A DNA stretch of 64,000 nt from Chlorobaculum sp. MV4-Y (lineage in GTDB: Bacteria > Bacteroidota > Chlorobiia > Chlorobiales > Chlorobiaceae). Position numbers and translations under genes: made by a program. The notes beneath the pieces are model-generated. The model worked only from the letters and a program-made list of their open reading frames with translations, did no database searches and was not told where the DNA came from. The stretch covers positions 684,323 to 748,322 of the forward strand of contig NZ_CP104202.1 of the NCBI RefSeq assembly GCF_025244685.1. The letters run 5' to 3'. This document shows, in pieces, positions 27,161-36,970 of this stretch; position 1 is the first letter of the stretch; the number at the start of each line of letters is the position of its first letter.

Positions 27161-29019
27161 TAGCATTTACCGACATTGTAGGAATGGATCTGGCCAAGCA
27201 GGCGCTCATGCTCTTGGCCGTCGATCCCTCCCTTGGCGGTGTCGTGATTCCTTCGACCGTAGGTTCGGGAAAATCGACGCTCGCAAGGGCTTTCGCCGAC
27301 ATTCTGCCTGAGGGCACTCCCTTTGTGGAGCTGCCGCTGAACGTGACTGAAGACCGCCTCATCGGCGGTGTCGATCTCGAAGCGACCCTCGCCTCCGGCC
27401 AGCGTGTTGTCCAACACGGTGTGCTTTCAAAGGCCCACAAGGGCGTGCTCTATGTCGATTCGCTCAGCCTGCTCGACAGCTCCGCCGTGTCGCACATCAT
27501 GGATGCCATGAGCCGTGGTGCGGTCATCGTCGAGCGTGAGGGTCTCAGCGAGGTGCATCCGGCGGACTTCATGCTGGTTGGCACCTACGATCCGAGCGAC
27601 GGCGAAGTGCGCATGGGACTGCTCGACCGCATCGGTATCATTGTGCCGTTCACACCGGTCAACGACTATCGTGCCCGCAAGCAGATCGTCAACATCGTCA
27701 TGGGCACGCGCGACGAGGAGGATACGCAGGACGAGCTGCGCATGTTGCGTGGTCTCATCGATGCGGCGCGTGAGCAGTTGCACAAAGTCTCCATGACCAA
27801 CGAGCAGATCAAGGGTCTCATCCAGACCGCCATCAGTCTCGGCGTCGAAGGCAACCGTGTTGACATTTTCGCGATCCGTGCTGCTATCGCCAACGCTGCG
27901 CTCAACCAGCGCACCGAGGTGGACGACGAAGATCTGAAGCTCGCCATGAAGCTGGTGCTGGTGCCGAGGGCGACCCGTATGCCCGAGCGCGAACCCAACC
28001 CCGAGGAGATGGCCCAGGACGAGCCTCCGCCGCAGGAGGAGCAGCCGCAGGACGAAACCGAGGATCAGAACGCGCCGCCGGACCAGACCGACTCCGATGC
28101 CGAAGAGGAACAGGAGGAGACGCCCGACATGATCGAGGAACTGATGATGGATGCCGTCGAGACCGAACTGCCCGACAATATCCTCAACATCTCCCTTGCC
28201 TCCAAGAAGAAGGCAAAAAGCGGCAGCCGTGGTGAGGCGCTGAACAACAAGCGAGGCCGCTTTGTGCGTTCGCAGCCGGGCGAAATCAAGAGCGGCAAGG
28301 TCGCCCTGATTCCGACGCTGATTGCCGCCGCGCCGTGGCAGGCATCGAGAAAAGCCGAGCAGGCAAAAAAGGGCATCAAGTCCACTGCTGCGCTCATCAT
28401 TGGCAAGGATGATGTCAAGATCAAGCGTTTCCGCGACAAGTCCGGTACGCTCTTCATCTTCATGGTGGACGCGTCCGGCTCGATGGCGCTGAACCGCATG
28501 CGCCAGGCCAAGGGCGCGGTGGCGAGCCTGTTGCAGAACGCTTACGTGCATCGTGACCAGGTCAGCCTGATCTCGTTTCGCGGCAAGCAGGCGCAGGTAC
28601 TCCTGCCTCCATCGCAGAGCGTGGATCGCGCCAAGCGCGAGCTTGACGTGCTGCCGACCGGCGGCGGAACCCCGCTTGCCTCGGCCTTGCTCACCGGTTG
28701 GGAAACCGCCAAGCAGGCGCGTACCAAAGGTATCACGCAGATTATGTTCGTTATGATCACCGACGGCCGCGGCAATATTCCGCTGGGTGCTGCGTACGAT
28801 CCCAACGCGACCAAAGCCTCCAAGGAGGAGCTTGAGAAAGAGGTCGAAGCATTAGCTCTCTCCATCCAGGCCGATGGTATCGCCTCCATCGTGGTCGATA
28901 CCCAGATGAACTACCTGTCACGAGGCGAAGCCCCCAAGCTCGCACAGAAACTCGGTGGCCGGTACTTCTACCTTCCCAACGCCAAAGCCGAACAGATCGT
29001 CGAAGCAGCGTTGAGCTGA
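27157..29019 (+). CDS. bchD: Magnesium chelatase subunit BchD
   Basis: A 620-residue protein. Residues 1-270 are an AAA+ module with a degenerate P-loop (STVGSGKST, Ser at the usual first Gly). Residues 282-325 are a Pro/Glu/Asp-rich linker. The C-terminal half is a von Willebrand A domain whose MIDAS motif VDASGSM lies at about 437-443. BchD bridges BchI and BchH in the chelatase. It overlaps bchI by four bases. A weak dyad follows at 29037-29064 before the long gap to bchH. Confidence 0.97.
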   Translation: MIAFTDIVGMDLAKQALMLLAVDPSLGGVVIPSTVGSGKSTLARAFADILPEGTPFVELPLNVTEDRLIGGVDLEATLASGQRVVQHGVLSKAHKGVLYVDSLSLLDSSAVSHIMDAMSRGAVIVEREGLSEVHPADFMLVGTYDPSDGEVRMGLLDRIGIIVPFTPVNDYRARKQIVNIVMGTRDEEDTQDELRMLRGLIDAAREQLHKVSMTNEQIKGLIQTAISLGVEGNRVDIFAIRAAIANAALNQRTEVDDEDLKLAMKLVLVPRATRMPEREPNPEEMAQDEPPPQEEQPQDETEDQNAPPDQTDSDAEEEQEETPDMIEELMMDAVETELPDNILNISLASKKKAKSGSRGEALNNKRGRFVRSQPGEIKSGKVALIPTLIAAAPWQASRKAEQAKKGIKSTAALIIGKDDVKIKRFRDKSGTLFIFMVDASGSMALNRMRQAKGAVASLLQNAYVHRDQVSLISFRGKQAQVLLPPSQSVDRAKRELDVLPTGGGTPLASALLTGWETAKQARTKGITQIMFVMITDGRGNIPLGAAYDPNATKASKEELEKEVEALALSIQADGIASIVVDTQMNYLSRGEAPKLAQKLGGRYFYLPNAKAEQIVEAALS

Positions 29020-29374
29020 CTCGCTTTTTTGTCACGTACCGTCCTACTGCAAGGTAGGGCGGTATCATGTCTTCTTTTTCTCCGAACTGGAACACAGGTT
29101 TTACCCTTCGCATCGCGCGGTCAACTTATAGCACAATGTGGTGCGATTATATTCTTTCTTGTTCCCTTGATTGTTCCACTTCGTTTGTCTTCCACAGCAC
29201 AGGCCCTTATCGAGTCTGCCTTACGTTCCCGCTATCTGTACGTTATGACTAATAAATATAGATAGACCTGCTTAGGAATTAATTCCTTCTTTTATACATT
29301 AAATGAGCGTCGGCAGGGCAGGGGTCTGCCTGTTGTCGTACGTGCAATATTAATGTGTACAGATATATTCCGCC
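29020..29374 (+). promoter_or_regulatory. 355-base bchD-bchH spacer with dyads
   Basis: There is no convincing gene here. A ten-pair hairpin (TACCGTCCTA 29037-29046 / TAGGGCGGTA 29055-29064) follows bchD without a good T-run. A perfect 14-base palindrome AGGAATTAATTCCT lies at 29274-29287, and a GGCAG...CTGCC dyad follows near 29311-29330. The length and dyads suggest bchH can be transcribed separately from bchID. Promoter boxes are not clear. Confidence 0.5.
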
Positions 29375-32300
29375 ATGGCACAAAGACGTAAAATTACGGC
29401 GATTGTGGGTCTCGAGCAGTACAATGCCGGCCTCTGGAAAAGGATCAAGCACATGCTCGACAAGGATGCCGAGCTGGTTCAGTTGAGCGATGTCGATCTC
29501 GAAAAGCAGAATCCCGAGGCGGCGACGGCCATCCGGGAGGCCGACTGCGTGTTCATGAGCATGATCAACTTCAAGGAGCAGATCGACTGGTTCAAGGAGC
29601 AGCTCGATCAGGCGACTAATGAAAAGACCATCTTCATCTTCGAGTCGATGCCCGAAGCCATGGCCCTCACCAAGGTTGGGAGTTATCAGGTCACAGAAGG
29701 CAAGTCGGGAATGCCCGACATGGTGAAGAAGATCGCCAAGATGCTGGTGAAGGGGCGCGACGAGGATGCTCTTTATGGTTACATGAAGCTGATGAAGATC
29801 ATGCGCACCATCCTGCCGCTCGTGCCGAACAAGGCGAAGGATTTCAAGAACTGGCTGATGGTCTACTCCTACTGGCTCCAGCCGACGCCGGAGAACATCG
29901 TCAACATGTTCCGCCTGATCCTGCGCGAGTATTTTGGCTCGAATGTCAAGGTCGAGCCGATTGTCGATGTGCCGAACATGGGGCTGTACCATCCCGATTC
30001 GCAGGAGTATTTCAAGGATGTGAAGAGCTTCAAGAGCTGGTCGAAGAAGCGTGGCGTGAACTTCGACAAGTCGCAGAAGATGGGGCTGCTTTTCTTCCGC
30101 AAGCACCTTTTGCAGGAAAAAACCTATATCGACAACACCATCCGCACGCTCGAAAAGCATGGGGTGAACGTCTTTCCGGCTTTCGTGATGGGCGTCGAAG
30201 GCCACGTTCTGGTGCGCGACTGGCTGATGAATGAGAAGATTGATCTGCTCGTGAACATGATGGGCTTCGGCCTCGTTGGCGGCCCGGCGGGTTCGACCAA
30301 GCCCGGCACAGCAGCCGAGGCGCGGCATGAAATTCTGACCGGTCTCGATGTGCCCTACATGGTCGCCCAGCCGCTTCTGGTGCAGGATTTCGAGTCGTGG
30401 CGCGAGCTTGGCGTTTCGCCGATGCAGGTGACCTTCACCTACTCGATTCCTGAAATGGACGGCGCGGTCGCACCGATAATTCTCGGCGCGTTGCAGGACG
30501 GCAAGGTCGAGACCGTGCAGGAGCGGCTCGACCGGCTGGCGATCCTTTCCAAAAAATGGATGCGCCTGCGAGCCACTTCGAATCGCGACAAACGTGTGGC
30601 ACTGGTGGTCTATGACTATCCGCCGGGACTTGGCAAGAAGGCGACGGCGGCGCTGCTCGACGTGCCGACCACGCTTCTGCGGATTCTGGAGCGCCTGAAG
30701 AAAGAGGGCTACAACGTTGGCACGCTGCCCGACTCGCCGGAGAAGCTCTTCGAGATGCTCGACCGGGCGACCGATTACCAGATCATGCAAAACAAACCCG
30801 ATGCCATCAAGGTGAGCCGCGAAAAGTACAACGAGCTGGTCACTTACCACGAGCGCGAGCGCATCGAGGAGCGGTGGCAGGCCTTCCCCGGTGAGATCGC
30901 GCCGGTCGGCTCCGACGAGGTGTTCCTCGGTGGCTTGCGGCTTGGCAACATCTACATCGGGGTGCAACCGCGCCTCGGCGTGCAGGGCGACCCGATGCGC
31001 CTGATCTTCGACAAGGCCAACACACCGCACCACCAGTACATCTCTTTCTACCGCTGGATCAGCCGCGAGTTCGACGCGCACGCGCTGGTGCACGTGGGAA
31101 TGCACGGCTCGGTCGAATGGATGCCTGGCCTCCAGACCGGCCTGACCGGCGAGTGCTGGCCCGACGCGCTGCTCGGCGAGGTGCCGCATTTCTACATCTA
31201 TCCGGTGAACAATCCGAGCGAATCGACCATCGCCAAGCGCCGCGGACTGGCCACGATGGTCTCGCACGTCGTTCCGCCGCTGGCCCGAGCGGGTCTTTAC
31301 AAGGAGTTGCCCGCGCTGAAGGATCTGCTCGCCGACTATCGCGAGCGCCATCAGGGAGCGGGTGAGGATGTCGAGCAGGTGCAAGAGGCAATCATGACCA
31401 AAGCTGAGTTGCTCAACCTGACCGACGACTGCCCGCGCCGCCCCGAAGAGCCGTTTAGCGACTTCGTCAGCCGCCTCTACATCTACATCGTCGAGCTGGA
31501 AAACCGGCTTATCTCCAACTCGCTGCACGTTTTCGGCGAGGCGGGGCCGCTCGAATCGCAGATCATCACGATCACCGAAACTATCAAGAATCGCGGCGAA
31601 AACGGCCGCTCGCTGCCCTATATCTTTATCGACACTTCGGGCAGGAACGGCCACTACGGTAGTTACGAGGAGATTTCGAGCCTCTCGCGCAAGGGCGACG
31701 AGGCGGCGATCAAACTGCGCGAGTGGGCCGAGGACGCCTGTCGTGAGTTCGTCAAGCAGACGATGTTTGATCGGAAGAATCCTTTGCAGGTGTTCGAGGC
31801 GGTCACCGGCGGCGGCAGGATGCTGGAGGAGGACAAGCCCTTCATCCAGCGCATCATCCAGGAGGGCAGCATGATGATTCAGGCGCTCAGCGACAACCGG
31901 AGCGAGATGGACGCGCTCGTCAAGGTGCTCAACGGCGGCTACATTCCCTCCGGCCCCGGCGGCGACCTGGTGCGCGACGGCATGAACGTCTTGCCGTCGG
32001 GTCGCAATATCCACTCCATCGACCCGTGGCGCATTCCGTCCGAGACCGCATTTAAACGGGGCACGCTGATTGCCGATGGCCTCATCGCCAAGCACGTGGC
32101 CGAGAACGACGGCCAGTATCCCGAAACCATCGCCGAGGTGATCTGGGGGCTTGATACCATCAAGACCAAGGGCGAGGCGGTGGCTGTGGTGATCCGGCTC
32201 ATGGGGGCGGAACCGGCTTACGACGCTTTCGGCAAGATCAGCCACTACAACCTTACGCCGCTTGAAAAACTCGGACGCCCGCGCATCGATGTGCTGATGC

Positions 32301-33190
32301 AGCTCAGTCCGATCTTCCGCGACGCCTTCGGTATTCTGATGGATCAGCTCGATCGCCTTGTCAAGGACGCTGCCAAGGCCGACGAGCCGCACGAGATGAA
32401 CTACATCAAAAAACACGTCGATGAAGCGCTGGCCGAGGGGATGGATTTTGAAGCCGCTACCTCCCGCCAGTTCACGCAGGCTCCGGGTTCTTACGGCACT
32501 TACGTTGACGACATGATCGAGGATTCGGCGTGGGAAAACGAGAGTGACCTCGACGACCTCTTTATCCGCCGCAACAGCAGCGCGTATGGCGGTGGGCGCA
32601 AGGGCGAGAAGCAGTCGGAGATTCTCCAGAAGCTGCTCGGCTCGGTCGATCGCGTGGTGCATCAGGTGGACTCCACCGAGTTCGGTATCTCCGACATCGA
32701 CCACTACTTCTCTTCATCCGGCTCGCTCCAGCTCGCCGCGCGACGCAGGAATACGAAGGCCTCGGACATCAAGCTCAACTATGTCGAGTCGTTCACCTCG
32801 GACATCAAGCTCGATGATGCAGACAAATCGCTGCGCGTGGAGTATCGCTCCAAGCTGCTCAATCCGAAGTGGTTCGAGGGGATGCTCAAGCACGGCCACA
32901 GCGGCGCGGGCGAAATCAGCAACCGCGTGACCTACATGCTCGGCTGGGACGCTGTTACCAAGAGCGTCGATGACTGGGTCTATAAAAAGACCGCCGAGAC
33001 TTATGCGCTTGATCCCGAAATGCGCGAACGCCTTGCCACGCTCAACCCGCAGGCGATCAAGAACATTGTGGGCCGAATGCTTGAAGCGCACGGACGCGGC
33101 ATGTGGAAAGCCGACCAGAGCATGATTGACGAGCTACAAGAGATTTACGCCGACCTTGAAGACCGGCTCGAAGGCATGGCGGACGAGTGA
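29375..33190 (+). CDS. bchH: Magnesium chelatase porphyrin-binding subunit BchH
   Basis: A 1271-residue CobN/BchH-family protein covering the full length typical of BchH. Recognisable stretches include HVGMHGSVEWMPGLQTGLTGECWPDALLG, PVNNPSESTIAKRRG and the C-terminal ADQSMIDELQEIYADLEDRLEGM. It binds protoporphyrin IX and accepts Mg with BchI and BchD. Green sulfur bacteria also encode BchS and BchT paralogues. Adjacency to bchI and bchD is the reason for choosing BchH. A GC-rich hairpin follows at 33224-33245. Confidence 0.92.
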   Translation: MAQRRKITAIVGLEQYNAGLWKRIKHMLDKDAELVQLSDVDLEKQNPEAATAIREADCVFMSMINFKEQIDWFKEQLDQATNEKTIFIFESMPEAMALTKVGSYQVTEGKSGMPDMVKKIAKMLVKGRDEDALYGYMKLMKIMRTILPLVPNKAKDFKNWLMVYSYWLQPTPENIVNMFRLILREYFGSNVKVEPIVDVPNMGLYHPDSQEYFKDVKSFKSWSKKRGVNFDKSQKMGLLFFRKHLLQEKTYIDNTIRTLEKHGVNVFPAFVMGVEGHVLVRDWLMNEKIDLLVNMMGFGLVGGPAGSTKPGTAAEARHEILTGLDVPYMVAQPLLVQDFESWRELGVSPMQVTFTYSIPEMDGAVAPIILGALQDGKVETVQERLDRLAILSKKWMRLRATSNRDKRVALVVYDYPPGLGKKATAALLDVPTTLLRILERLKKEGYNVGTLPDSPEKLFEMLDRATDYQIMQNKPDAIKVSREKYNELVTYHERERIEERWQAFPGEIAPVGSDEVFLGGLRLGNIYIGVQPRLGVQGDPMRLIFDKANTPHHQYISFYRWISREFDAHALVHVGMHGSVEWMPGLQTGLTGECWPDALLGEVPHFYIYPVNNPSESTIAKRRGLATMVSHVVPPLARAGLYKELPALKDLLADYRERHQGAGEDVEQVQEAIMTKAELLNLTDDCPRRPEEPFSDFVSRLYIYIVELENRLISNSLHVFGEAGPLESQIITITETIKNRGENGRSLPYIFIDTSGRNGHYGSYEEISSLSRKGDEAAIKLREWAEDACREFVKQTMFDRKNPLQVFEAVTGGGRMLEEDKPFIQRIIQEGSMMIQALSDNRSEMDALVKVLNGGYIPSGPGGDLVRDGMNVLPSGRNIHSIDPWRIPSETAFKRGTLIADGLIAKHVAENDGQYPETIAEVIWGLDTIKTKGEAVAVVIRLMGAEPAYDAFGKISHYNLTPLEKLGRPRIDVLMQLSPIFRDAFGILMDQLDRLVKDAAKADEPHEMNYIKKHVDEALAEGMDFEAATSRQFTQAPGSYGTYVDDMIEDSAWENESDLDDLFIRRNSSAYGGGRKGEKQSEILQKLLGSVDRVVHQVDSTEFGISDIDHYFSSSGSLQLAARRRNTKASDIKLNYVESFTSDIKLDDADKSLRVEYRSKLLNPKWFEGMLKHGHSGAGEISNRVTYMLGWDAVTKSVDDWVYKKTAETYALDPEMRERLATLNPQAIKNIVGRMLEAHGRGMWKADQSMIDELQEIYADLEDRLEGMADE

Positions 33191-33223
33191 GGAGAATTAT
33201 GAATTGAAGCGGCATAATTCGTA

Positions 33224-33245
33224 GGGGCGGGTTTCACGCCCGCCC
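33224..33245. repeat. GC-rich hairpin after bchH (REP-like)
   Basis: GGGGCGGG (33224-33231) pairs with CCCGCCCC (33238-33245) with a short loop. It has no T-run. A similar GGGCGGGC dyad lies at 60359-60382, and both follow an ATGAATT..AATTGAAG stretch. Confidence 0.6.
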
Positions 33246-33296
33246 CGATCGGACAGAGGACAGATCCGTCAGATCAGACCGATCTGTCAGCTACTC

Positions 33297-34406
33297 TCAA
33301 ATCTTCGTTCTCATGCAGCGGTTGAAGCGCTCTTTGACGTGGTTGGCGAACCATTTCGTGCTGAGGTTCTTGCTGACGAATTTCGGGCTGTTGATCGGGA
33401 TGTCAGGCAGCACGGCGTAGATCGGGCGGCCGCCATACCTCTTTTGATACATTTCGGCGAGCGTTTTGTACGACCAGCTCTCCTCGAAATCGTAGCTTTT
33501 TTCCTGCTGGAAATCTTTCATCACCTTGTTTTCATCGAACTCGACACCTTTTTCTTTCAGAAAATCGATGAAAGTGACGTAGGTGACTGACGGGCTTGGA
33601 ACGCCGGTTTCGTAATTCAGCAGGTCGCCGTCCGTATCGACCATTCTGTGTGTGAGCCGGCCAAGCATCTTCTGGAATCCGGCGTTTCTGCTGGTGTAGT
33701 GCCCCGCGTTGAAGTCGGCGAACACATATTTCCAGTCGTCGTAGTTGTGCCTGAAGTCGAGCAGATAGGCGGTTCCATAGAAGACGCCGCCCTTGCAGGT
33801 GTAGAGCATGTCGCGCACGCTGCCGCCACCGGCGTTCCGGGGCTTTTTCGGGTACTCTTCGGCGAACTTCACCGACACCTGCATCGAACCGGCGGTGGTG
33901 ATCAGATCGCTCGCATCCTTTTTGAGCACGAGCAGAATCGGCTTGGTGACGCTTGCCGAGGTGAACTCGTCGTACCACTTTTCGAAATCGAGTTCGCTCC
34001 GGATCGAGTCGATGTTATCGCGAAATGTCTGTCCGTTCGAGGCGGTCTGATCCAGCCTGGTTTCGATGAGGAGGCGCAACACCTCGTTCGATTCGGCAGC
34101 CTCGATCTTTTTGCGCAAAATGCTTGCCATGCGTGAGTTTTTCGGCGAGATCGAAAAGGCGCTAACCTGCGAAATGACGGCGCAAACGGCACTGACATGC
34201 TCCTTGTCCACTGGCTGCCCCAGCTCTTCAAGGCTTTCTTTTATCGCTCTGGCCCAGATATCCGGTGAAGGATTGTTTGGTCTCGATGCACGCACCAGTT
34301 TTTCGACCTGCTTTTCTGACAAGCCGGAATCGGTAATTCCCGAACAGGCCGACAAGAAGAGGGCTAGTATCAGCATGATGGGAGTCAGGCGGTTCGCTCT
34401 GAGCAT
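33297..34406 (-). CDS. DUF1615-family lipoprotein
   Basis: A 369-residue lipoprotein: MLRANRLTPIMLILALFLSAC ends in the lipobox LSAC. It matches what I remember of DUF1615: SMQVSVKFAEEYP, YTCKGGVFYGTAYLLDF and the conserved FADFNAGHYTSRNAGFQKMLGRL. Typical members have an IEQEStF-like segment resembling lytic transglycosylases. Here the corresponding segment reads ISQVSAF, without either Glu. A cell-wall role is therefore inference, and this copy may be catalytically inactive. It stands alone. Confidence 0.78.
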   Translation of the reverse strand: MLRANRLTPIMLILALFLSACSGITDSGLSEKQVEKLVRASRPNNPSPDIWARAIKESLEELGQPVDKEHVSAVCAVISQVSAFSISPKNSRMASILRKKIEAAESNEVLRLLIETRLDQTASNGQTFRDNIDSIRSELDFEKWYDEFTSASVTKPILLVLKKDASDLITTAGSMQVSVKFAEEYPKKPRNAGGGSVRDMLYTCKGGVFYGTAYLLDFRHNYDDWKYVFADFNAGHYTSRNAGFQKMLGRLTHRMVDTDGDLLNYETGVPSPSVTYVTFIDFLKEKGVEFDENKVMKDFQQEKSYDFEESWSYKTLAEMYQKRYGGRPIYAVLPDIPINSPKFVSKNLSTKWFANHVKERFNRCMRTKI

Positions 34407-34546
34407 GATTTGGCTCCTTGACTGGAGAGAGTTGGTGAAAAACGGGTTTCGCTGTCTCGTTGAAAAGGCGTTACCTGTTGTAAAATAATCATTTTTCCGA
34501 TTAGACTGATCCGGCGGATATTGGCGATTTTTTCCGCCAAAACCAG

Positions 34547-34573
34547 AAAACCCCGGATCAATGCCGGGGTTTT
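34547..34573 (-). terminator. Terminator of guaB
   Basis: AAAACCCCGG (34547-34556) pairs with CCGGGGTTTT (34564-34573) around a 7-base loop, just after the guaB stop. The minus-strand copy is followed by T-rich sequence. Confidence 0.85.
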
Positions 34574-34596
34574 CGTGAGTGTGGTGTGCGGGATTC

Positions 34597-36081
34597 TTAT
34601 GCGGAGGTCGAGTAGTTCGGTGCTTCTTTGGTTATCATCACATCGTGCGGGTGGCTTTCGCGGAGGCCAGCAGAGGTGATGCGCACGAAACGGGTGTTCT
34701 CTTTCAGCTCAGTGATGGTTCTGACGCCGCAGTAGCCCATCGAGGATTTCAGGCCACCGATGAGCTGATAGACCACCTCGTCGAGCTTCCCTTTGGCCGG
34801 AATGCGGCCTTCGATGCCTTCTGGCACGTACTTTTTGGTCTCTGTCGAAGCGTCCTGGAAGTAGCGGTCGCTGCTGCCTTCCGGTTCGGACATCGCGCCG
34901 AGCGAGCCCATGCCGCGGTACGCCTTGAAGCGGCGGCCTTCGTAGAGGATTGTCTCGCCCGGGCTTTCGTCGGTGCCCGCGAAGACGCTGCCCATCATCA
35001 CCGAATCCGCGCCAGCTGCGAGTGCTTTGGCGATGTCGCCGCTGTACTTGATGCCGCCGTCCGCGATGAGCGGCGTGCCGGTTTTGGCGGCCTCTTCAGC
35101 GCACCTCATAACTGCCGTGAGCTGCGGCATTCCGACGCCAGCCACGATGCGCGTGGTGCAGATGCTGCCTGGTCCGATGCCCACCTTGACGGCGTCGGCG
35201 CCGACCTTGACCAGATCGCGTACAGCTTCCGGTGTCGCCACGTTGCCAGCGATCACCTGCAATTCCGGATAGTGCTGCTTGATGGTGGCCACCATGTCGA
35301 GCACCGCCTGGCTGTGGCCGTGCGCCGTATCGACCGCCACGACGTCAACGCCCGCAGCAACCAGCGCATCGACGCGCGACATCGTGTTTGCGCGGATGCC
35401 GACCGCCGCGCCCGCCCGGAGCCGACCCTGCGAGTCCTTGCATGCGTCCGGGCACTGCTTGCGCTTCTGAATATCCTTGAAGGTGATGAGACCCTTGAGG
35501 TAGCCGTCGTCATCGATGACGAGGAGCTTTTCGATCTTGTTCTGCATGAGAATCTCCTCGGCGGCGAGCAGGTCAATACCCTCTTTGGCCGTGACGAGGT
35601 TCGTTGTCATGATGGTGGTGATCTTCTCGTTGGACGAGGCAGTCATGCGCAGGTCGCGGTTGGTGACGATGCCTTTGAGTAACAGGCAGCCTTCGGGGGT
35701 CGGATGCTCTACGACCGGAATGCCTGAAATGGAGTGACGGATCATCAGGTCGATGGCATCCTGGATCGTTGCGTCCTCGAACAGATGGATGGGATTGCGG
35801 ATGATGCCGCTCTCGAAGCGCTTGACTTTTGCAACCTGCCGTGCCTGTTCGTCTATGGAGAGATTCTTGTGGATGATGCCGATACCGCCCGCTCGCGCCA
35901 GAGCGATCGCCAGCTCGGCTTCGGTGACGGTGTCCATGGCCGCGCTTACCAGCGGGATGTTGAGCTCGATCTGCCGGGTCAGGCGGGACTTGACGACCGT
36001 CTCTTTGGGAAGTACATTGGAATAGGCAGGCACAAGCAACACATCATCGAAAGTCAGCGCATCATAGAGAATTTTGTCCAT
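34597..36081 (-). CDS. guaB: Inosine-5'-monophosphate dehydrogenase
   Basis: A 494-residue IMPDH. The start at 36081 ([18 protein letters not shown]) is the family N-terminus. The frame extends upstream to 36141 without support. Two CBS domains occupy about residues 95-215. The catalytic Cys lies in [15 protein letters not shown] and the flap region in [10 protein letters not shown]. It oxidises IMP to XMP, the committed step of GMP synthesis. It is monocistronic with its own terminator. Confidence 0.96.
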   Translation of the reverse strand: MDKILYDALTFDDVLLVPAYSNVLPKETVVKSRLTRQIELNIPLVSAAMDTVTEAELAIALARAGGIGIIHKNLSIDEQARQVAKVKRFESGIIRNPIHLFEDATIQDAIDLMIRHSISGIPVVEHPTPEGCLLLKGIVTNRDLRMTASSNEKITTIMTTNLVTAKEGIDLLAAEEILMQNKIEKLLVIDDDGYLKGLITFKDIQKRKQCPDACKDSQGRLRAGAAVGIRANTMSRVDALVAAGVDVVAVDTAHGHSQAVLDMVATIKQHYPELQVIAGNVATPEAVRDLVKVGADAVKVGIGPGSICTTRIVAGVGMPQLTAVMRCAEEAAKTGTPLIADGGIKYSGDIAKALAAGADSVMMGSVFAGTDESPGETILYEGRRFKAYRGMGSLGAMSEPEGSSDRYFQDASTETKKYVPEGIEGRIPAKGKLDEVVYQLIGGLKSSMGYCGVRTITELKENTRFVRITSAGLRESHPHDVMITKEAPNYSTSA

Positions 36082-36257
36082 AGGGGGCCAGGTTAAGAGA
36101 TTGCGGCAAAAATGAATCAGCCAATTTACAAAAGTGAGCACGGATTGACAACGCTGAGGAGTATGAGGAATGTGTGACGGGTAATTTTTCTTTGCCTGAA
36201 AAGGGGAGGGGAGTTTTAAAAAACGAAAACGAGTTGTACATTACATGCCTTATAAAC

Positions 36258-36348
36258 GGAGAGATCGCATAGTTGGTCTAGTGCGCTCGCCTGGAAAGCG
36301 GGTAGGGTGTAACAGCCCTCGAGGGTTCGAATCCCTCTCTCTCCGCCA
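36258..36348 (+). tRNA. tRNA-Ser (GGA)
   Basis: A class II cloverleaf: acceptor GGAGAGA/TCTCTCC, anticodon loop CTGGAAA (GGA), long variable arm GGTAGGGTGTAACAGCCCT, and T arm GAGGGTTCGAATCCCTC. The CCA end is encoded (36346-36348). It is the first of three serine tRNAs in tandem. Confidence 0.94.
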
Positions 36349-36426
36349 GGAAAAACAGGGGATGTGATTTTTTGCTGGCTATTTTCGGGTAAATCACTAT
36401 CTTCTTACCCGTTCTTTACATACGAT

Positions 36427-36509
36427 GGAGGATTAGCCTAATTGGTAAGGCAGCAGTCTTGAAAACTGCCGGGTTTGCGCCCTTGGGGGTTCGAGTCCCT
36501 CATCCTCCG
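36427..36509 (+). tRNA. tRNA-Ser (TGA)
   Basis: A class II cloverleaf: acceptor GGAGGAT/ATCCTCC, anticodon stem GCAGT/ACTGC with loop CTTGAAA (TGA), a variable arm around GGGTTTGCGCCC, and T arm GGGGGTTCGAGTCCCTC. CCA is not encoded. Confidence 0.9.
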
Positions 36510-36521
36510 CCCCAAAGTTCA

Positions 36522-36611
<90 letters not shown>

Positions 36612-36617
36612 CTGAAT

Positions 36618-36652
36618 CGAAAAAGCTTCCGGCAATCCCGAAAGCTTTTTTC
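36618..36652 (+). terminator. Terminator of the tRNA-Ser cluster
   Basis: CGAAAAAGCTT pairs with AAGCTTTTTTCG around CCGGCAATCCCG. It closely resembles the hairpin at 38176-38205. Confidence 0.8.
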
Positions 36653-36696
36653 GTTTCGTGTTCTGACCTTGTCTGAGTTGGCATCGTAAAGTCCAG

Positions 36697-36739
36697 TTGT
36701 CTTGGGGGTAGCTATTAGATCATGATACCCTCAAGACAA
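36697..36739. repeat. Long inverted repeat downstream of the tRNA-Ser cluster
   Basis: TTGTCTTGGGGGTA (36697-36710) pairs with TACCCTCAAGACAA (36726-36739), one G:T wobble, 15-base loop. It has no T-run. No gene overlaps it convincingly. Confidence 0.7.
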
Positions 36740-36970
36740 TATCCGAGCCAATACCAGTGGTCAGGAGGTGGAAGCAGGGCGCACAAATATCTTCACTGAC
36801 AGAGCATCAACGGGAAAAAGAAGGTAAAGCGGTTGATGATCAGAACGGAGGCCCCTGTTCTTGCCTCCAGAGAATCACAAGTATCCGGAAATGCCGATTA
36901 TGCACGAGACAGAATGATTGTGGAGTGCGTCGAAAAGAAATAAACGGGATATGGCCACGAAACTTGGCCG
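36740..36970. other. Intergenic region, no supported gene
   Basis: A plus-strand open frame (36757-37023) has no recognisable protein character and overlaps the STAS-like gene. I see nothing else here. Confidence 0.4.

Noticed and set aside
29029-29265. Two short plus-strand frames between bchD and bchH
   Set aside because: No ribosome-binding site, no family and overlap of each other in different frames. Treated as leader DNA.
29279-32704. 1141-codon open frame antisense to bchH
   Set aside because: Shadow frame arising from GC-rich codon use. The protein is His/Leu/Arg-rich without any domain.
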